A stretch of DNA of 64,000 nt, taken from the NCBI RefSeq assembly GCF_947331435.1, contig NZ_CAMZOF010000004.1, forward strand, positions 547,413 through 611,412. The letters are read 5' to 3'. The notes under the pieces were generated by a model. That model was not told the DNA's origin and ran no database searches. It saw nothing but the letters and a program-made list of their open reading frames with translations. Shown one piece after another: positions 33,701 to 42,594 of the stretch. Each line of letters starts with the position of its first letter. Positions within the stretch are counted from its first letter, which is position 1. This DNA comes from Pelagibius sp. Alg239-R121 (GTDB lineage Bacteria > Pseudomonadota > Alphaproteobacteria > Kiloniellales > Kiloniellaceae). Both the position numbers and the translations under genes were made by a program.

Positions 33701-34177
33701 TCAGTCAAAAATCTGTTCCACAACGATAGTATCGATCACTGGTAACTTCGGCCCACGGTTTGGAAACACAGATCGTCCGACCTCGGTGAAGCCCCATTTG
33801 CGGTAAAATGGAGCCGCATTCAATGTGGCGTCGATCTTAACGAGGCCGGATCCGGTCGGAAGCGCGTCGCGCAGCGCTCGGCGCATGAGTTCCGCGCCAA
33901 TACCAAAACCCGTGTATTTAACGTCAACAAAGAGCCGAACAACTTCACCGGGAACGGCGTGGCTGAAGCCAGCCGGTTTGTCATTGATTTCGGCGATCGT
34001 AACAGCTTCGTTCGCGCAGTCGTCACGATAGGTCTCCGGGCTGCGGCCCGCCATCCAGGTTTCCACTACCTCCGCGGAATAGAATGCCGGTGAAAGCTCG
34101 CTGACCGATTTTGCGGTGAGCTCGAACAGCGTCTCAGCGTCACTTGCGTTGGAGCGTCTATAGAGTGCCGCAGACAT
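33701..34177 (-). CDS. GNAT-family N-acetyltransferase
   Basis: A 158-residue GNAT acetyltransferase. The acetyl-CoA-binding segment is VVRLFVDVKYTGFGIGAELMRRALRDAL (motif A, with the G-x-G-A loop), followed by LNAAPFYRKWGFTEVG (motif B). The N-terminal LYRRSNASDAETLFELTAKSV is typical. The substrate is unknown: small molecule or protein N-terminus. It is convergent with marR and lies 60 bp after the SGNH hydrolase gene on the same strand. Confidence 0.9.
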   Translation of the reverse strand: MSAALYRRSNASDAETLFELTAKSVSELSPAFYSAEVVETWMAGRSPETYRDDCANEAVTIAEINDKPAGFSHAVPGEVVRLFVDVKYTGFGIGAELMRRALRDALPTGSGLVKIDATLNAAPFYRKWGFTEVGRSVFPNRGPKLPVIDTIVVEQIFD

Positions 34178-34236
34178 GAAAGGATCCCTCCTACGATTTG
34201 ATCAATCACTCGGCACGTGTGCATCAAATAGGAACT

Positions 34237-34899
34237 TCAATACGCCGATTGTGAAGACCGCGATGGATGCCTCTCCCATTGCCAAGCTTCCCATTTTGAG
34301 ATGCCTTTGGCGATAACCTGATAACCCTCCCCATTGCTGTGGAGTCCATCGTTCGCTTCCAGGCCATCCATGTAGTCGGGCTCGTTTACCAAGGTCCGGA
34401 AGAGGTCGAGATATGGTACCCCCCGTTCCGAACAGATTTTGGTGTAACTCCATGTCGCTTCGTCAATGTCGCTGTTGCGAAAATCGAATTTCATTCCGCT
34501 GACGGTGGAAAGAAAAGGCATCTTGGCCTCGCAGACGGGGAAGGGGCCCACGACAAGAAGCGGTGCCAGATCGGCAAGCCCTTCGACCAAACTCGTGAAG
34601 TCTTCCAGTGTACGCCGTTGTGGCGTGCGGAAGGCGCCGGTGCCGATGCGGGCGAGGTCGTTCATGCCGGTGCCAAGGACGATGAGATCGGTTTTACGAT
34701 CTTGGATGCGGGCCGAACACTCCGCTACTGCACGAACGCCTATTTCCCGCAGGGTTTGGCCGCGGACGCCCAGGTTATAGGCAACAAGGTTGTTGCCGGC
34801 CTCCCGTTCCAGGGCAGCAAGCCGGCCGGGCCAGCCCAGGCCAGTTTCGTCCCCCATGCCTTCGACCGTAGAGGCACCAATGAAACAGACCCGCTTCAC
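34237..34899 (-). CDS. SGNH/GDSL-family hydrolase
   Basis: A 220-residue esterase/acyl hydrolase of the SGNH superfamily. Block I is VCFIGASTVEGMGDE (nucleophile S10), block II includes NLGVRGQT, block III is LGTGMNDLAR (the N of SGNH), and block V is DGLHSNGEGYQ (D and H). No signal peptide, so cytosolic. The start is GTG at 34899, overlapping the stop of the acyl-CoA synthetase gene by GTGA, so the two are coupled; it may release or edit acyl groups used by that enzyme. Substrate unknown. Confidence 0.92.
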   Translation of the reverse strand: MKRVCFIGASTVEGMGDETGLGWPGRLAALEREAGNNLVAYNLGVRGQTLREIGVRAVAECSARIQDRKTDLIVLGTGMNDLARIGTGAFRTPQRRTLEDFTSLVEGLADLAPLLVVGPFPVCEAKMPFLSTVSGMKFDFRNSDIDEATWSYTKICSERGVPYLDLFRTLVNEPDYMDGLEANDGLHSNGEGYQVIAKGISKWEAWQWERHPSRSSQSAY

Positions 34900-36536
34900 G
34901 TTGCGCCTTTCTTGACTTCACGTTCGCGCAGTTCCCGGCGAATGATTTTTCCGGTGGTGGTCATGGGGAGATTTTCGACAAAAGCCACATCGCGAGGGTA
35001 TTCGTGCGCCGCGAGGCGAATCTTGACGAAGGCTTGAATTTCCCTGGCCAGATCGTCGCCGCCCTCGAAGCCAGGATTGAGTACGACGAAGGCCTTGACC
35101 CGTTCGGTGCGTAGCGGATCGGGGATACCTACGGCTGCCGCCATGGCAATGGCGGGGTGCTTGATCAGACAGTCCTCGATCTCGCCTGGGCCGATGCGGT
35201 AGCCGCCGCTGGTGATCACGTCGTCGTCGCGCCCGACGAAGTGGAAATAGCCGTCCTCGTCCAGGCGGCCCCGGTCGCCGGTCAGCAGCCAGTCACCGAC
35301 AAATTTTTTCTCAGTTGCCTCGGGGTTGTTCCAGTATCGCAGGAACATGACAGGGTCGGGGCGTTGGATTCCGATATTACCTTCCTCGCCCTGGGGCAGG
35401 GGTGTGCCCGCGTCGTCGACAATGGCGACCTCGTGCCCGGGAACCGCGCGGCCCATAGCACCGGGCTTCACCGGCATAAGACCGGCGCAGTTGCCAACCA
35501 CCAGATTGCACTCGGTCTGGCCATAAAATTCGTTGATCGTGAGGCCGAAGGTTTCGCGGCCCCAGGCCAACAGTTCCTCGCCAAGGGATTCGCCTCCGCT
35601 GCCGATCGAGCGTAAATCACAGTCCCAACGCTCCCGTGGCCTTTCCACCGAGCGCATCATTTTGAGGGCTGTGGGCGGCATAAAGGCATTGCGGACTTTG
35701 AACTCTGCCATCAGGGAGAAAGCGGCTTCAGGTTCGAACTTGGCAAAGCGATGCGCCAGGACCGGTACGCCGTGATACCAGGCTGGTAACAGGACATCCA
35801 GCAGGCCGCCGATCCAGGCCCAGTCCGCGGGAGTCCAAAAGAGATCGTCTGCCTGCGGAAAGAATTCATGCGGGAATTCGACACCCGGCAGGTGCCCCAG
35901 CAGCACGCGATGGGCATGGAGTGCGCCTTTGGGCGGTCCAGTCGTTCCGGACGTGTAGATGATCAGGGCTGGGTCCTCAGCCAGAGTTTCGACTGGCGTG
36001 AAATCTGAACTGGCCGGCTCCAGAAGGGCATGGAAGTCGAGCAGGCCGTTGCTATCGCCTTCCGAGAGATCATCGATACAGAGCACATGACTGAGCACGG
36101 GAAGCCGCTCGCGAAGCAGCGCGAGCTTGGCTGCGCCGGCCCTGTCGGTCACAACGACCTGTGCCCCCGAATCGGAGAGGCGGTATTCAAGTGCTTCTTC
36201 GCCGAACAGAGTGAAAAGCGGAATCGCGATCGCACCCATCTTGTAAGCGGCGATATGAGTGATTGCGGTTTCCGGTGCCTGAGGCAGCAGGATGCCGACC
36301 CGCTCGCCACGCTCCAAACCGAGGTCATTTAGGACATTGGCGAGCTTGTTCGAGAGGGTTTTCAGGTCGCCAAAGCTGTAGTTCTCGACCTGGCCCTCGG
36401 CAGTCTTGAATATCAGCGCCAAACGCCCCGAATCGGCCCACTTGTCGCACACCTGGACACCGATATTAAAGATCTTAGGAATCGACCAATCGAGGCTTTT
36501 TCGCACTTCATCGTAGCTACTACCCGGCGTCAGCAT
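34896..36536 (-). CDS. Acyl-CoA synthetase, AMP-forming
   Basis: A 546-residue adenylating enzyme. It carries P-loop IIYTSGTTGPPKGALHAH, the motif YGQTE (INEFYGQTECN), DWLLTGDRGRLDEDGY and C-terminal GYRIGPGEIE with the final TTTGKIIRREL lysine. It resembles the acetyl-/medium-chain acyl-CoA synthetase (AcsM-like, prpE-neighbour) group rather than long-chain FadD. It activates a carboxylic acid as its CoA thioester. The ATG at 36536 is the normal start. The promoter lies in the 309-bp gap, which also holds a 72-bp element shared with the phasin promoter, suggesting a common link to acyl-CoA/PHA metabolism. Confidence 0.93.
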   Translation of the reverse strand: MLTPGSSYDEVRKSLDWSIPKIFNIGVQVCDKWADSGRLALIFKTAEGQVENYSFGDLKTLSNKLANVLNDLGLERGERVGILLPQAPETAITHIAAYKMGAIAIPLFTLFGEEALEYRLSDSGAQVVVTDRAGAAKLALLRERLPVLSHVLCIDDLSEGDSNGLLDFHALLEPASSDFTPVETLAEDPALIIYTSGTTGPPKGALHAHRVLLGHLPGVEFPHEFFPQADDLFWTPADWAWIGGLLDVLLPAWYHGVPVLAHRFAKFEPEAAFSLMAEFKVRNAFMPPTALKMMRSVERPRERWDCDLRSIGSGGESLGEELLAWGRETFGLTINEFYGQTECNLVVGNCAGLMPVKPGAMGRAVPGHEVAIVDDAGTPLPQGEEGNIGIQRPDPVMFLRYWNNPEATEKKFVGDWLLTGDRGRLDEDGYFHFVGRDDDVITSGGYRIGPGEIEDCLIKHPAIAMAAAVGIPDPLRTERVKAFVVLNPGFEGGDDLAREIQAFVKIRLAAHEYPRDVAFVENLPMTTTGKIIRRELREREVKKGAT

Positions 36537-36716
36537 GAACTTTTTTATCCTCGTTTGTACACTCTCTATCGCTTGGCAAGTTCCCGCGACTTGAAGGGCT
36601 TAGAAGGCATCTCTGATATTTCTCTGCAATAGGCTTAAAGCGCTTTGTTTCCCTGCATCGAACCCCGATTGAAGCGGGCGAAACCTACAGTTAAAGTAAG
36701 CGCCGATTCCACTAGA

Positions 36717-36788
36717 GTCTGATCATTTTTCGCTGATTCGGTGAAAAATGCGAATCAGCCTCTGAGACACATAGGTAGAGGGCGATTC
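36717..36788 (+). repeat. 72-bp repeated element, copy A
   Basis: GTCTGATCA-N50-TAGAGGGCGATTC. The same two end blocks with exactly the same 50-base spacing occur inverted at 50552-50623. The cores are diverged except for a few bases such as a shared CAG. The function is unknown; it reads toward the acyl-CoA synthetase gene when taken in the orientation it has at the phasin gene. Confidence 0.65.
36733..36758. repeat. Inverted repeat CTGATTCG-N10-CGAATCAG
   Basis: Perfect eight-base arms inside copy A of the 72-bp element; each arm contains a GANTC methylation site. It may be an operator or a methylation-sensitive switch. Copy B at the phasin gene does not keep this dyad. Confidence 0.45.
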
Positions 36789-36845
36789 ACCTTCTTGGTT
36801 GTTTCAATCAAGCCGGGCCGACCTCTAGGGAGCAACCTGCAGGCT

Positions 36846-38924
36846 ATGCCGTTAGACAGTGCCGTCAAACCGCCATTCGTGCAGTCGACCTGTCCGCATG
36901 ACTGTCCGAGCACCTGTGCTCTGGAGGTCGAGCAGCTGTCGGCAACCCGTATCGGCAAGGTGCGCGGTGCCAAAGACAACAGCTACACTGCAGGCGTGAT
37001 CTGCGCCAAGGTCGCACGCTACGCCGAACGCGTCCATCATCCGGAGCGTCTCGACAAGCCGTTGCGCCGGGTTGGCAAAAAAGGCCTTGGGCGTGATGCC
37101 TTTGAAGAAATTTCCTGGGACCAGGCTCTCGACGAGGTTGCTGAAAACCTGCTGCAGGCGGAACAGTGTCTCGGCGCTGAAACGGTCTGGCCCTACTTCT
37201 ATGCCGGGACCATGGGGTTGGTGCAGCGCGACGGTATTGAGCGCCTGCGGCATGCCAAGGGTTATTCGCGGCAATACTCAACCATCTGCCATACCCTTGC
37301 AGATGCCGGCTGGCTGGCAGGCGCTGGGGTCAAACGCGGCCTCGACCCCCGGGAAATGGCGCATTCCGATCTGATCGTAATCTGGGGTGGCAATCCGGTT
37401 TCGACCCAGGTCAATGTCATGACCCATGTGGCTAAGGCGCGGAAAACCCGTGGCGCCAAGTTGGTAGTGATCGACCCCTACCGGACGGGGACGGCGGAGC
37501 AGGCGGACCTGCACCTGGCACCGAAACCGGGAACCGATGGCGCACTGGCTGCCGCAGCGATCAACGTGATGCTGGCGGAGGGTCTTGCAGACAGGGACTA
37601 TCTTACGCGCTTGTCCGATTGGGATCACGAGCTGGAAGAGCATTTCGCCCAGCGCACGCCGGAATGGGCTGCTGAGATCACCGGCCTGACGGTTGATGAG
37701 ATCGTCGGGTTCGCGCGCCTGTTCGGCGCGAACAAGAAGGCCTTCATCCGCATTGGCTACGGCTTTTCTCGATCGCGAAATGGTGCGGCGAGTCTGCATG
37801 CGGCGACCTGTCTGCCGATCGTAACCGGCGCCTGGCAGTATGAGGGGGGCGGCGCGCTCTACTCGAACGGTGGAATTTTCCCGATCGACGCAACCTTGAT
37901 CGAGGGACTCGATGCACTTGATCCGTCAGTACGGATCTTCGATCAATCTCGGCTGGGGCCGGTTCTTTGCGGCGACCCGCGTGATCTCAAGGACGGACCT
38001 CCCGTCACCGCACTCTTTATTCAAAACACCAATCCGATGGTGGTTTGCCCGGAAAGCCTGAAGGTCAGACAGGGCTTTGAACGCGATGACCTCTTCGTCT
38101 GTGTGCATGAGCAGTTCATGACGGATACGGCGGCCATGGCGGATATCGTCTTGCCGGCGACCACCTTCCTGGAACACGACGACATTTACCGCGGCGGTGG
38201 GCATACGCATTTGCAGATTGCCCGGCCAGTGATCGAGCCCTTTGGCGAATGCCGCAGCAATCACCAGGTGATCTGTGCATTGGCCGAGCGATTGGGCGCG
38301 CAGCACCCGGGCTTCGAGATGTCTGAGTGGGAACTTATCGATTCGACCCTGAGAGCTTCCAGCCTGCCCGACGCACAGACTATGTACGATGCCCGCTGGT
38401 GGGACTGTGCGTTGGATTTCGACACGGCACACTTCAAGGATGGCTTCGGCAACGACGACGGGCGGTTCCATTTCAAGGCGGATTGGGCGGCCATCGGTGT
38501 GGATCATACTGAAATGCCGCGCCTGCCCGGTTTCATGGACGCGATCGATACCACGAAGCCCGATAAACCCTTCCGATTGGTAGCGGCGCCGGCGCGGACC
38601 TTTCTCAACACGTCGTTCACGGAAACCCCTGGCTCGCTGAAGCGCGAACAGCGGCCGACACTTTTGGTCCATCCCGAAACCTGTTCGCACCTGGGGATTA
38701 TGGACGGTGACAAGGTGCGGCTCGGTAACGACCTGGCGACCATAACACTGCATGTGGCCTGCTTCGACGGACTGCAGCCCGACGTTGTCGTGGTGGAGAG
38801 CATTTGGCCGAACTCGGCTTTCGAGGGCGGTGTTGGTATTAACGCATTGGTGTCCGCCGATCCCGGTCCCCCGCGGGGAGGGGCCGTGTTCCACGACACC
38901 GCTGTCTGGATAGAGGTCGTATGA
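36846..38924 (+). CDS. Molybdopterin-dependent oxidoreductase, DMSO-reductase family
   Basis: A 692-residue catalytic subunit. The N-terminal 4Fe-4S site has C16, C20, C24 and C53 (CPHDCPSTC, then VICAK). Molybdopterin-binding segments follow (LIVIWGGNPVSTQVN, KLVVIDPYRTGTAEQADLHLAPKPGTDGAL). The C-terminal MopB-type domain starts near residue 580 (LLVHPETCSHLGIMDGDKVRLGN). No Tat signal is present, so the enzyme is cytosolic, and no electron-transfer partner gene is nearby. The exact substrate is unclear; the sequence is of the 'molybdopterin oxidoreductase family' group near biotin sulfoxide/thiosulfate reductases. The ATG at 36846 was chosen because it precedes the Fe-S motif by 15 residues. 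Its stop overlaps the mipZ start. Confidence 0.9.
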   Translation: MPLDSAVKPPFVQSTCPHDCPSTCALEVEQLSATRIGKVRGAKDNSYTAGVICAKVARYAERVHHPERLDKPLRRVGKKGLGRDAFEEISWDQALDEVAENLLQAEQCLGAETVWPYFYAGTMGLVQRDGIERLRHAKGYSRQYSTICHTLADAGWLAGAGVKRGLDPREMAHSDLIVIWGGNPVSTQVNVMTHVAKARKTRGAKLVVIDPYRTGTAEQADLHLAPKPGTDGALAAAAINVMLAEGLADRDYLTRLSDWDHELEEHFAQRTPEWAAEITGLTVDEIVGFARLFGANKKAFIRIGYGFSRSRNGAASLHAATCLPIVTGAWQYEGGGALYSNGGIFPIDATLIEGLDALDPSVRIFDQSRLGPVLCGDPRDLKDGPPVTALFIQNTNPMVVCPESLKVRQGFERDDLFVCVHEQFMTDTAAMADIVLPATTFLEHDDIYRGGGHTHLQIARPVIEPFGECRSNHQVICALAERLGAQHPGFEMSEWELIDSTLRASSLPDAQTMYDARWWDCALDFDTAHFKDGFGNDDGRFHFKADWAAIGVDHTEMPRLPGFMDAIDTTKPDKPFRLVAAPARTFLNTSFTETPGSLKREQRPTLLVHPETCSHLGIMDGDKVRLGNDLATITLHVACFDGLQPDVVVVESIWPNSAFEGGVGINALVSADPGPPRGGAVFHDTAVWIEVV

Positions 38925-39883
38925 AATATCGGCACGGCGGCCGACGGCCACATGTGATCGTTGTTGGCAATGAAAAGGGCGGGTCGGGGAAGTCGACCAC
39001 GGCCATGCACCTCACTGTATCGCTGCTGAAACGTGGGTTTCGGGTGGGTACGATCGACCTGGATGCCCGTCAGGGCAGTTTTTCGCGCTATGTGGAAAAC
39101 CGTCTGGCCTACATCGAGGCGACCGGAATGAATCTCGAGTGCCCGGAACACCGGCGGATCTACGGTTCGACCCGTGACATACAGGAGGTTGCCGAGCAGG
39201 AGGAAAAACAGAGCCTGCAGACCGCCTGGGCGGCGCTGGACGACCGCGATTTCATCGTGATCGACACCCCCGGAAGCGACAGTAGCCTCTCGCGCCTCGG
39301 CCACATTATGGCCGACACCTTGGTGACGCCTCTGAACGACAGTTTCCTCGACATGGATATGCTTGGCCGGGTCGAGCTGGACGGTGACGAATATTACCTT
39401 TCACCCAGCGTTTACAGTCAGATGGTCTGGGAACAACGCCAGAAGCGGGCGATGGATCGGTTGCCGCCCATGGACTGGGTCGTCATGCGAAATCGTCTAT
39501 CTCACATCAATGCGCGGAATAAGAAGGATATCGGGCAACTGCTGGAGCAGCTCTCGAAACGCCTTCGCTTTCGAATCGCGCCTGGATTTGGTGAACGTGT
39601 CGTATTCCGCGAGCTCTTTCCCAAGGGATTGACGCTGCTGGATCTCGGTGATGCGACCGGCGATGTCTCCATGAGCCTGAGCCATGTTGCGGCCCGTCAG
39701 GAGCTTCGCCAGCTGCTCGACGTTCTGAATTTACCTGGAAATGTCGAAGCTCAACCGGCGAGTTCAGTCGATTCGGTGGGTGTTGCGGCCGGCGCCACGC
39801 CGATGACACAGGCAGCTGCAGCCGGAGCCGATAGCAGTAGAGCAGCTGTTTTGGAAGAGGCGAAGGCCGTAAGCGAAGCTTAG
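38921..39883 (+). CDS. mipZ: Division-plane positioning ATPase MipZ
   Basis: A 320-residue ParA/MinD-type ATPase. The deviant Walker A is at residues 18-26 (EKGGSGKST, signature K19). Switch and Walker B are IDLDARQGSFSRYVENR and DFIVIDTPGSDSSLSRLGH. PMDWVVMRNRLSHINARNK and FRELFPKGLTLLDL are typical of alphaproteobacterial MipZ. It binds the chromosome through ParB near the poles and blocks FtsZ assembly away from midcell. The C-terminal 50 residues (Ala/Ser-rich) are an extra tail. The start overlaps the molybdopterin gene's stop as ATGA, an unusual partner; promoter GANTC sites upstream fit cell-cycle control. Confidence 0.95.
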   Translation: MKYRHGGRRPHVIVVGNEKGGSGKSTTAMHLTVSLLKRGFRVGTIDLDARQGSFSRYVENRLAYIEATGMNLECPEHRRIYGSTRDIQEVAEQEEKQSLQTAWAALDDRDFIVIDTPGSDSSLSRLGHIMADTLVTPLNDSFLDMDMLGRVELDGDEYYLSPSVYSQMVWEQRQKRAMDRLPPMDWVVMRNRLSHINARNKKDIGQLLEQLSKRLRFRIAPGFGERVVFRELFPKGLTLLDLGDATGDVSMSLSHVAARQELRQLLDVLNLPGNVEAQPASSVDSVGVAAGATPMTQAAAAGADSSRAAVLEEAKAVSEA

Positions 39884-39941
39884 CTACCCCTGGAATCTCT
39901 GTTGGGTGAACCTACGTAAATAGTGATAGGGAATCCTGATT

Positions 39942-40700
39942 ATGGCCGGTGACAAAAATATACCGAGTCGCTCTGGTGACGGTCGATCGCCGGAAGCGAG
40001 GCAAAACACGTCTGATGTCACCCAGTCTTCGGGGGCAGAAGTCGACGCGTTCCTGCGAAAGGTCGCTCAATCCACGGCACCGGCGCCGGAGGGTGGACGC
40101 GGGCGTTTGATCTTCGCCATGGACGCTACGGCGAGCCGCCAGCCGACCTGGGACCAAGCCTGCCATATTCAAGCTGAGATGTTTAAGGAAACCAGCGCTC
40201 TAGGTGGATTGGAAATTCAACTGGTTTTTTACCGCGGTTTCGGCGAATGCAAGGCGTCGAGCTGGATTGCCAATGCCGATGAGCTGCTCCGGCGCATGAC
40301 GTCGGTTTCCTGCTTCGCCGGTCACACGCAGATCGGCAAAGTGCTCAACCGGGCCATCGGTGAAACCAAGAAAAAGAAGGTCGGCGCTCTGGTCTTTGTC
40401 GGCGACGCGGTCGAAGAAGATATCGACCATCTGGGGCATCTGGCGGGCGAACTCGGGGTTCTGGGCGTGCCCTGCTTCATGTTCCATGAGGGACTCGACC
40501 CAATCGCAGCCGGTGCCTTCCAGCAGATTGCACGTTTGTCGGGGGGCGCCTACTGTTCTTTCGACGCTTCCAGCGCTCGCCAACTGAGGGACCTTCTGGC
40601 CGCTGTGGCGGTCTATGCGGCCGGAGGACGCCGGGCGCTGGTCGACTACGGACGCAGAGCGGGTGGTCCCGTTTTGCAGCTGACGCATCAAATAAAGTGA
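39942..40700 (+). CDS. VWA-domain protein
   Basis: A 252-residue cytosolic protein. A von Willebrand factor A-like domain (about 52-235) has a metal-site motif D61-A-T-A-S65 in place of DxSxS, then a threonine in CFAGHTQIGKVLN and an acidic VFVGDAVEEDIDHLG. The first 50 residues are low complexity. It may bind a partner through a metal-ion-dependent adhesion site. It lies between mipZ and the J-domain gene on the same strand, an order I recall from other alphaproteobacteria. Function unknown. Confidence 0.88.
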   Translation: MAGDKNIPSRSGDGRSPEARQNTSDVTQSSGAEVDAFLRKVAQSTAPAPEGGRGRLIFAMDATASRQPTWDQACHIQAEMFKETSALGGLEIQLVFYRGFGECKASSWIANADELLRRMTSVSCFAGHTQIGKVLNRAIGETKKKKVGALVFVGDAVEEDIDHLGHLAGELGVLGVPCFMFHEGLDPIAAGAFQQIARLSGGAYCSFDASSARQLRDLLAAVAVYAAGGRRALVDYGRRAGGPVLQLTHQIK

Positions 40701-40725
40701 TCTGGCCAAGCAAAGTGATCCAAAA

Positions 40726-41511
40726 GTGATCGGTTATTTTTTTCTCGGTTTATGCAGTCTTGTCGGTCTGCTGCTTTTGGCGAAGTGGTACAGCAGTGCC
40801 GATCCGAAAGCCCTGGCAAAGACGGTGCCACGCGTGGTCATCGTTGTGGCGGTGGCGATACTGATCCTGATCGTTCTGACTGGACGGATTGCTTTGCTGC
40901 TTGCACTCGCGCCCGTGATCTTGATGTTTTTCGCCCGCTTTCGTGCATTGAAGAACCGAGTCCGTGCAGCCATGGGGCCGCAACCGGGGCAGACCTCGGA
41001 GGTTGTGACCAGGTATTTCCGCATGACCCTGGATCATGACAGTGGAGATTTGAGTGGTGATGTTCTCGACGGCGCCTTCGCCGGGCGTGGTCTCGATGAA
41101 TTGACCCGAGAGGAGTTAATGGACCTCTGGAATGAAATCGTTGTCGATGCACAATCCGCCTCGGTGCTCGAGAGTTATCTCAATCGCCGACTCGGACCCG
41201 ATTGGCCGGGAGACTCCGCCGAAGAGAGCTCTGGATACGATGATTCAGCCCAGAAGGAGAGCGGTCATCGTCGGAAAAGCCGCAGTGGCTGGGGCAGCAG
41301 CAGCGGCAGGCGCACGAATGAGGACACGCCGAGTGAAGCGATGACACGTCAGCAAGCCTATGAAGTTCTCGGGCTTAAGCCAGGGGCGTCGAAGGAAGAA
41401 GTCCGCGAGGCGCACAAACGGCTTCTCCAAAAGATCCATCCTGATCACGGCGGTTCCAATTTTCTTGCAGCTCAGATCAACCGGGCCAAGGATCTGCTGC
41501 TAAAGGATTAA
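40726..41511 (+). CDS. Membrane-anchored J-domain protein
   Basis: A 261-residue protein with two N-terminal hydrophobic segments (about residues 2-20 and 34-67). A cytosolic linker rich in Ser/Arg/Gly follows, and a C-terminal J domain at about 206-261 (TRQQAYEVLGLKPGASKEEVREAHKRLLQKIHPDHGGSNFLAAQINRAKDLLL) with the HPD triad. The architecture (membrane anchor plus J domain with the HPDxGGS ending) resembles mitochondrial Pam18/Tim14 and its bacterial relatives. It should stimulate DnaK at the membrane. The start is GTG at 40726. Third gene after mipZ. Confidence 0.9.
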   Translation: MIGYFFLGLCSLVGLLLLAKWYSSADPKALAKTVPRVVIVVAVAILILIVLTGRIALLLALAPVILMFFARFRALKNRVRAAMGPQPGQTSEVVTRYFRMTLDHDSGDLSGDVLDGAFAGRGLDELTREELMDLWNEIVVDAQSASVLESYLNRRLGPDWPGDSAEESSGYDDSAQKESGHRRKSRSGWGSSSGRRTNEDTPSEAMTRQQAYEVLGLKPGASKEEVREAHKRLLQKIHPDHGGSNFLAAQINRAKDLLLKD

Positions 41512-41660
41512 TTTTTTCCCCTCTTCGATATTAATCTTCCTGCAATAGTCTGGTTCGGCCTGTTGTCACGTTATTAACGCTATGGCATTACAACGTTTCA
41601 CATTAATGCTACGGCAAAATTTCATCTCAACATTCACTTAATCCAAAGGCTCTCAAACCG

Positions 41661-42560
41661 ATGAATGCTAGGGTGCGCAAGGCGATTTTCCCTGTTGGTG
41701 GACTGGGAACGCGATTTCTTCCCGCGACCAAGGCCATGCCGAAAGAAATGCTGCCGGTGGTCGATAAGCCATTGATTCAGTATGCAGTCGAGGAAGCTCG
41801 CGATGCGGGGATCGAGGAATTCATCTTCGTGACCGGGCGCGGCAAGGCCTGTATCGAGGATCACTTCGACCGCAGCCACGAGCTCGAAGATACGCTCTCG
41901 GGCCGTGGCAAGACCGCTGAATTGGAGCAGATCGCTGAACTGCTCGCAGCGCCGGGTAAGGTCTGTTACACACGCCAGCAGGAGCCTCTGGGCCTGGGAC
42001 ACGCCGTGTGGTGCGCGCGTAATCTGGTCGGGAATGAGCCCTTCGCCGTGCTGCTGGCGGACGACTTGGTTCAAGCCAGGACGCCTTGTCTGAAGCAAAT
42101 GGTCGAAGCCCACGAACCTGTTGGCGGCAATCTGGTTGCCGTCATGGATATTCCAAGAGAACACACCAATCGCTATGGCATTTTGGATGTCGTCAGCGAT
42201 AACGGCCAGCTCGCTGAGGCGAAGGGACTGGTCGAAAAACCGGCGCCCGAAGTTGCTCCCTCGACACTCTCGATCATTGGCCGCTACATCCTGCAGCCCG
42301 AGGTCTTCGATGAGCTCGAACGCCAGGAACGTGGTGCCGGTAACGAGATTCAACTGACCGATGCCATGGCGCGGACGATCGGCCGCATTCCTTTCCATGG
42401 CCTGCGTTTCAGCGGCACGCGTTTTGACTGCGGCAGCAAGGCGGGGTTCCTGGAAGCCAATATCGCCTTTGCACTGGCCCGACCGGATCTGGGTAACGAT
42501 ATGGCGGACATCCTGAGCCGCTATGCGCCCGGTGCAGAAGCTGCGGTTTCGGCAGATTAA
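41661..42560 (+). CDS. galU: UTP-glucose-1-phosphate uridylyltransferase
   Basis: A 299-residue GalU. The nucleotide-binding start is VRKAIFPVGGLGTRFLPATKAMPKEMLPVVDKPLIQYAVEEA, followed by LGLGHAVWCAR, VLLADDLVQ, LVEKPAPE and GNEIQLTDAM. It makes UDP-glucose for exopolysaccharide, lipopolysaccharide and sugar conversion. It lies 34 bp before the UDP-glucose dehydrogenase gene, with the phosphohexomutase after that, so the three make a precursor operon. Confidence 0.97.
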   Translation: MNARVRKAIFPVGGLGTRFLPATKAMPKEMLPVVDKPLIQYAVEEARDAGIEEFIFVTGRGKACIEDHFDRSHELEDTLSGRGKTAELEQIAELLAAPGKVCYTRQQEPLGLGHAVWCARNLVGNEPFAVLLADDLVQARTPCLKQMVEAHEPVGGNLVAVMDIPREHTNRYGILDVVSDNGQLAEAKGLVEKPAPEVAPSTLSIIGRYILQPEVFDELERQERGAGNEIQLTDAMARTIGRIPFHGLRFSGTRFDCGSKAGFLEANIAFALARPDLGNDMADILSRYAPGAEAAVSAD

Positions 42561-42594
42561 CTCAACAGACCGTTGTTAGCGGAGATATTCGTTT

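Larger units (their letters stand above)
36537..36845. other. Divergent promoter gap with repeated element and four GANTC sites
   Basis: A 309-bp gap between the acyl-CoA synthetase and the molybdopterin oxidoreductase. It holds the first copy of the 72-bp element (36717-36788), an 8-bp inverted repeat (36733-36758) and GANTC sites at 36705, 36735, 36752 and 36784. No coding frame is convincing. Confidence 0.55.

Noticed and set aside
37926..38951. 341-codon antisense frame over the molybdopterin gene
   Set aside because: It is opposite a gene with clear Fe-S and cofactor motifs, has no family signature and no ribosome site.
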